From assembly GCF_002099425.1 (NCBI RefSeq), contig NW_018344252.1, positions 930,001-994,000 of the forward strand: a stretch of DNA of 64,000 nucleotides. Reading direction: 5' to 3'. Below, piece by piece: positions 62,761 to 64,000 of the stretch; position 1 is the stretch's first letter; the number at the start of each line of letters is the position of its first letter. This stretch comes from Phascolarctos cinereus (taxonomy: Eukaryota; Chordata; Mammalia; Diprotodontia; Phascolarctidae). A program made the position numbers and the translations under genes. The notes beneath the pieces were generated by a model. It had not been told where the DNA came from. It worked only from the letters and a program-made list of their open reading frames with translations, and made no database searches.

Positions 62761-63330
62761 AAGGAAGATGAAAATGAAACAATTCTTTGTGGAGGGAAAG
62801 ATTGGGGGGTGGGAGAGAGGAGAGGTACACAAGGAAATCAAGTGTATGGAGAGAAAGGCTTTGTTCATGCAAGGGCACCCGATCTGTGTTTGAAGGATGC
62901 TAGGGATCCCAGCAGGTTAACAGTCTAGACGGGCTCCAGGCTGGATGCTTGGGGAATGGAGCTTTGAAGAAGATTCTCATCCATTGGAGGAGTATCTGCC
63001 AATTTGATTGTATCTGATCAGAGACCCCTTTGAATGCAGTGCTCCTATTGTAGTCTGTCCTGTCTTAGGTCTTTATGAGGACTTGTATATAGGTGTGTGA
63101 TAAATGCTGGTTGAGTTGAATGCGATTGAATTACCCCCTTTTCCCAGTCATTGAATTTGGACTTAGCATCTCGTAGACTGTGTGGTTTTCTATTCCAGAG
63201 GCACACTGGGGATGCTTACATCGGGGAGTGAAGGGAGGGGTTAAAATGGAATGTCACTGAGTGTTTCTCCTTGAGGATACTTCCCCCCTGGGGTGCCGTT
63301 GAATCTGTGATGATATAAGATATGGTGTAG
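62761..63330. other. Unrecognised sequence
   Basis: The stretch 63060-63120 (GTGTGTGATAAATGCTGGTT) hints at an L2-type 3' end. No gene supported. Confidence 0.4.

Positions 63331-63376
<46 letters not shown>
63331..63376. repeat. (TG)n microsatellite
   Basis: About 44 bp of pure TG. Confidence 0.97.
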
Positions 63377-63419
63377 TAAATACAACAAATCCTTGTTCCA
63401 CTTAAGACGCCTTGAGATG

Positions 63420-64000
63420 CGGGTGAGTGGTGCCTCTGGGCCCCCGCCCCCCCTCCCCATGTCCCCAGGCTACAGGGGGGAGGCTGGTGGGCGCTCTGGG
63501 TGCCCTGACATTAGGGAGAGGCTCTGGCCGTGGGGCAGGGTCTTTGGGAGCTTCTCCCCTGGAAAGCTGCCTGCCATGTTACTTGGCCACCCTGTCTCCG
63601 TGCTGGAGCTAACCAGAGCTCCAAAGGAGTTTGCATTGTGCTTTGTGTGCGGGTCGGTTCCTCCCCCCAGGGTTCCCCCCCCCCCGGCTCTCCAAGCCGG
63701 TGGAGATGCTCCTGGAGGGCTCGGCATCCCCATTCCTGAGGCCGGTCCTCTGCCTACCCGCTGTGTGATCACGCATACCTTGGAGCAAGCTGACAGATGC
63801 GCCCCCCACCCCGCCTCCTGATTCACTCAGAGTGAGCAGAAGAAGCGGGAGCGGGAACATGGCTGCAGCTCGAGTGGCTTGAGCCGGCTCTGATCCTTTT
63901 AAATGAGCGGACCCGGAGGCTTCCGCAGCTGCACAGAGACTGAGGCTTCTTCCGGGGTCTTCATCAATTCTACCCTGAGCCCTCCGGCCGGGTCGCAGCG
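63420..64000 (+). promoter_or_regulatory. GC/CpG-rich patch at the window end, possible internal MTUS1 promoter
   Basis: CpG frequency rises toward 64000 (GAAGCGGGAGCGGGAACATG, then GAGCGGACCCGGAGGCTTCC and CTCCGGCCGGGTCGCAGCG). It lies downstream of the second coding exon, on the gene's strand. Human MTUS1 is known to make short isoforms (ATIP1, ATIP4) from internal promoters, so this could be such a site. The patch is cut by the window edge, and no exon boundary is visible. Confidence 0.35.

Overview
The window is vertebrate, and almost certainly marsupial, nuclear DNA. The evidence is its repeat content: many tRNA-derived SINE copies ending in the 'ccacctagctgcccc' head (read on the opposite strand), long CORE-type SINEs with a 'gcatttattaagtgcctact' tail, abundant MIR, L2 and L3/CR1 LINEs, and marsupial-type L1 pieces including an ORF1-only (HAL1-like) element. 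I cannot separate an Australian marsupial from an opossum by eye, although the SINE subtype leans Australian. There is no prokaryotic, plasmid or phage content, no CRISPR array, and no tRNA or rRNA gene that I can recognise. I saw no recognisable endogenous retrovirus.

One host gene is supported, MTUS1 (microtubule-associated scaffold protein 1 / ATIP3), on the + strand. Its large first coding exon (41235-43287, ATG at 41275) and the next coding exon (49152-49350) have clean splice sites, matching phases (0 into 0, then out in phase 1) and protein blocks that I recognise from human MTUS1. The remaining coding exons, including the C-terminal coiled coil, must lie beyond 64000. A GC- and CpG-rich stretch near 2.2-2.9 kb has clustered GC boxes and a candidate donor at 2737/2738 and is the best candidate for the long-isoform promoter and 5' noncoding exon. 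Two weaker CpG-rich patches (about 30.05-30.43 kb and 63.5-64.0 kb) could be alternative promoters.

Layout: 1-2.2 kb, intergenic with old MIRs. 2.2-2.9 kb, candidate promoter and exon 1. 2.9-41.2 kb, candidate intron 1, filled with a complete HAL1-like LINE (4288-6973), several L2 blocks all antisense to MTUS1, SINEs, two copies of a repeat I cannot name, two polypyrimidine tracts (the larger about 1 kb at 31.9-32.9 kb), an (AT)n tract and an antisense L1 3' piece. 41.2-49.35 kb, the two coding exons and the 5.86-kb intron between them, which holds sense-strand L2 and L3/CR1 pieces. 49.35-64 kb, the next intron, with an AT-rich island, antisense L1 pieces (51.4-52.0 and 60.06-62.76 kb) riddled with SINEs, a 70-bp mariner miniature element and hAT-like remnants.

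Most long open frames in the window are accidental: they come from polypyrimidine DNA, antisense LINEs or GC-rich sequence. I found no convincing undescribed biological system. The most interesting items are the complete ORF1-only LINE with tandem 5'UTR monomers, the unnamed dispersed repeat, the 1-kb homopyrimidine tract, the strand bias of LINEs around MTUS1, and the divergence of the MTUS1 N-terminal region.
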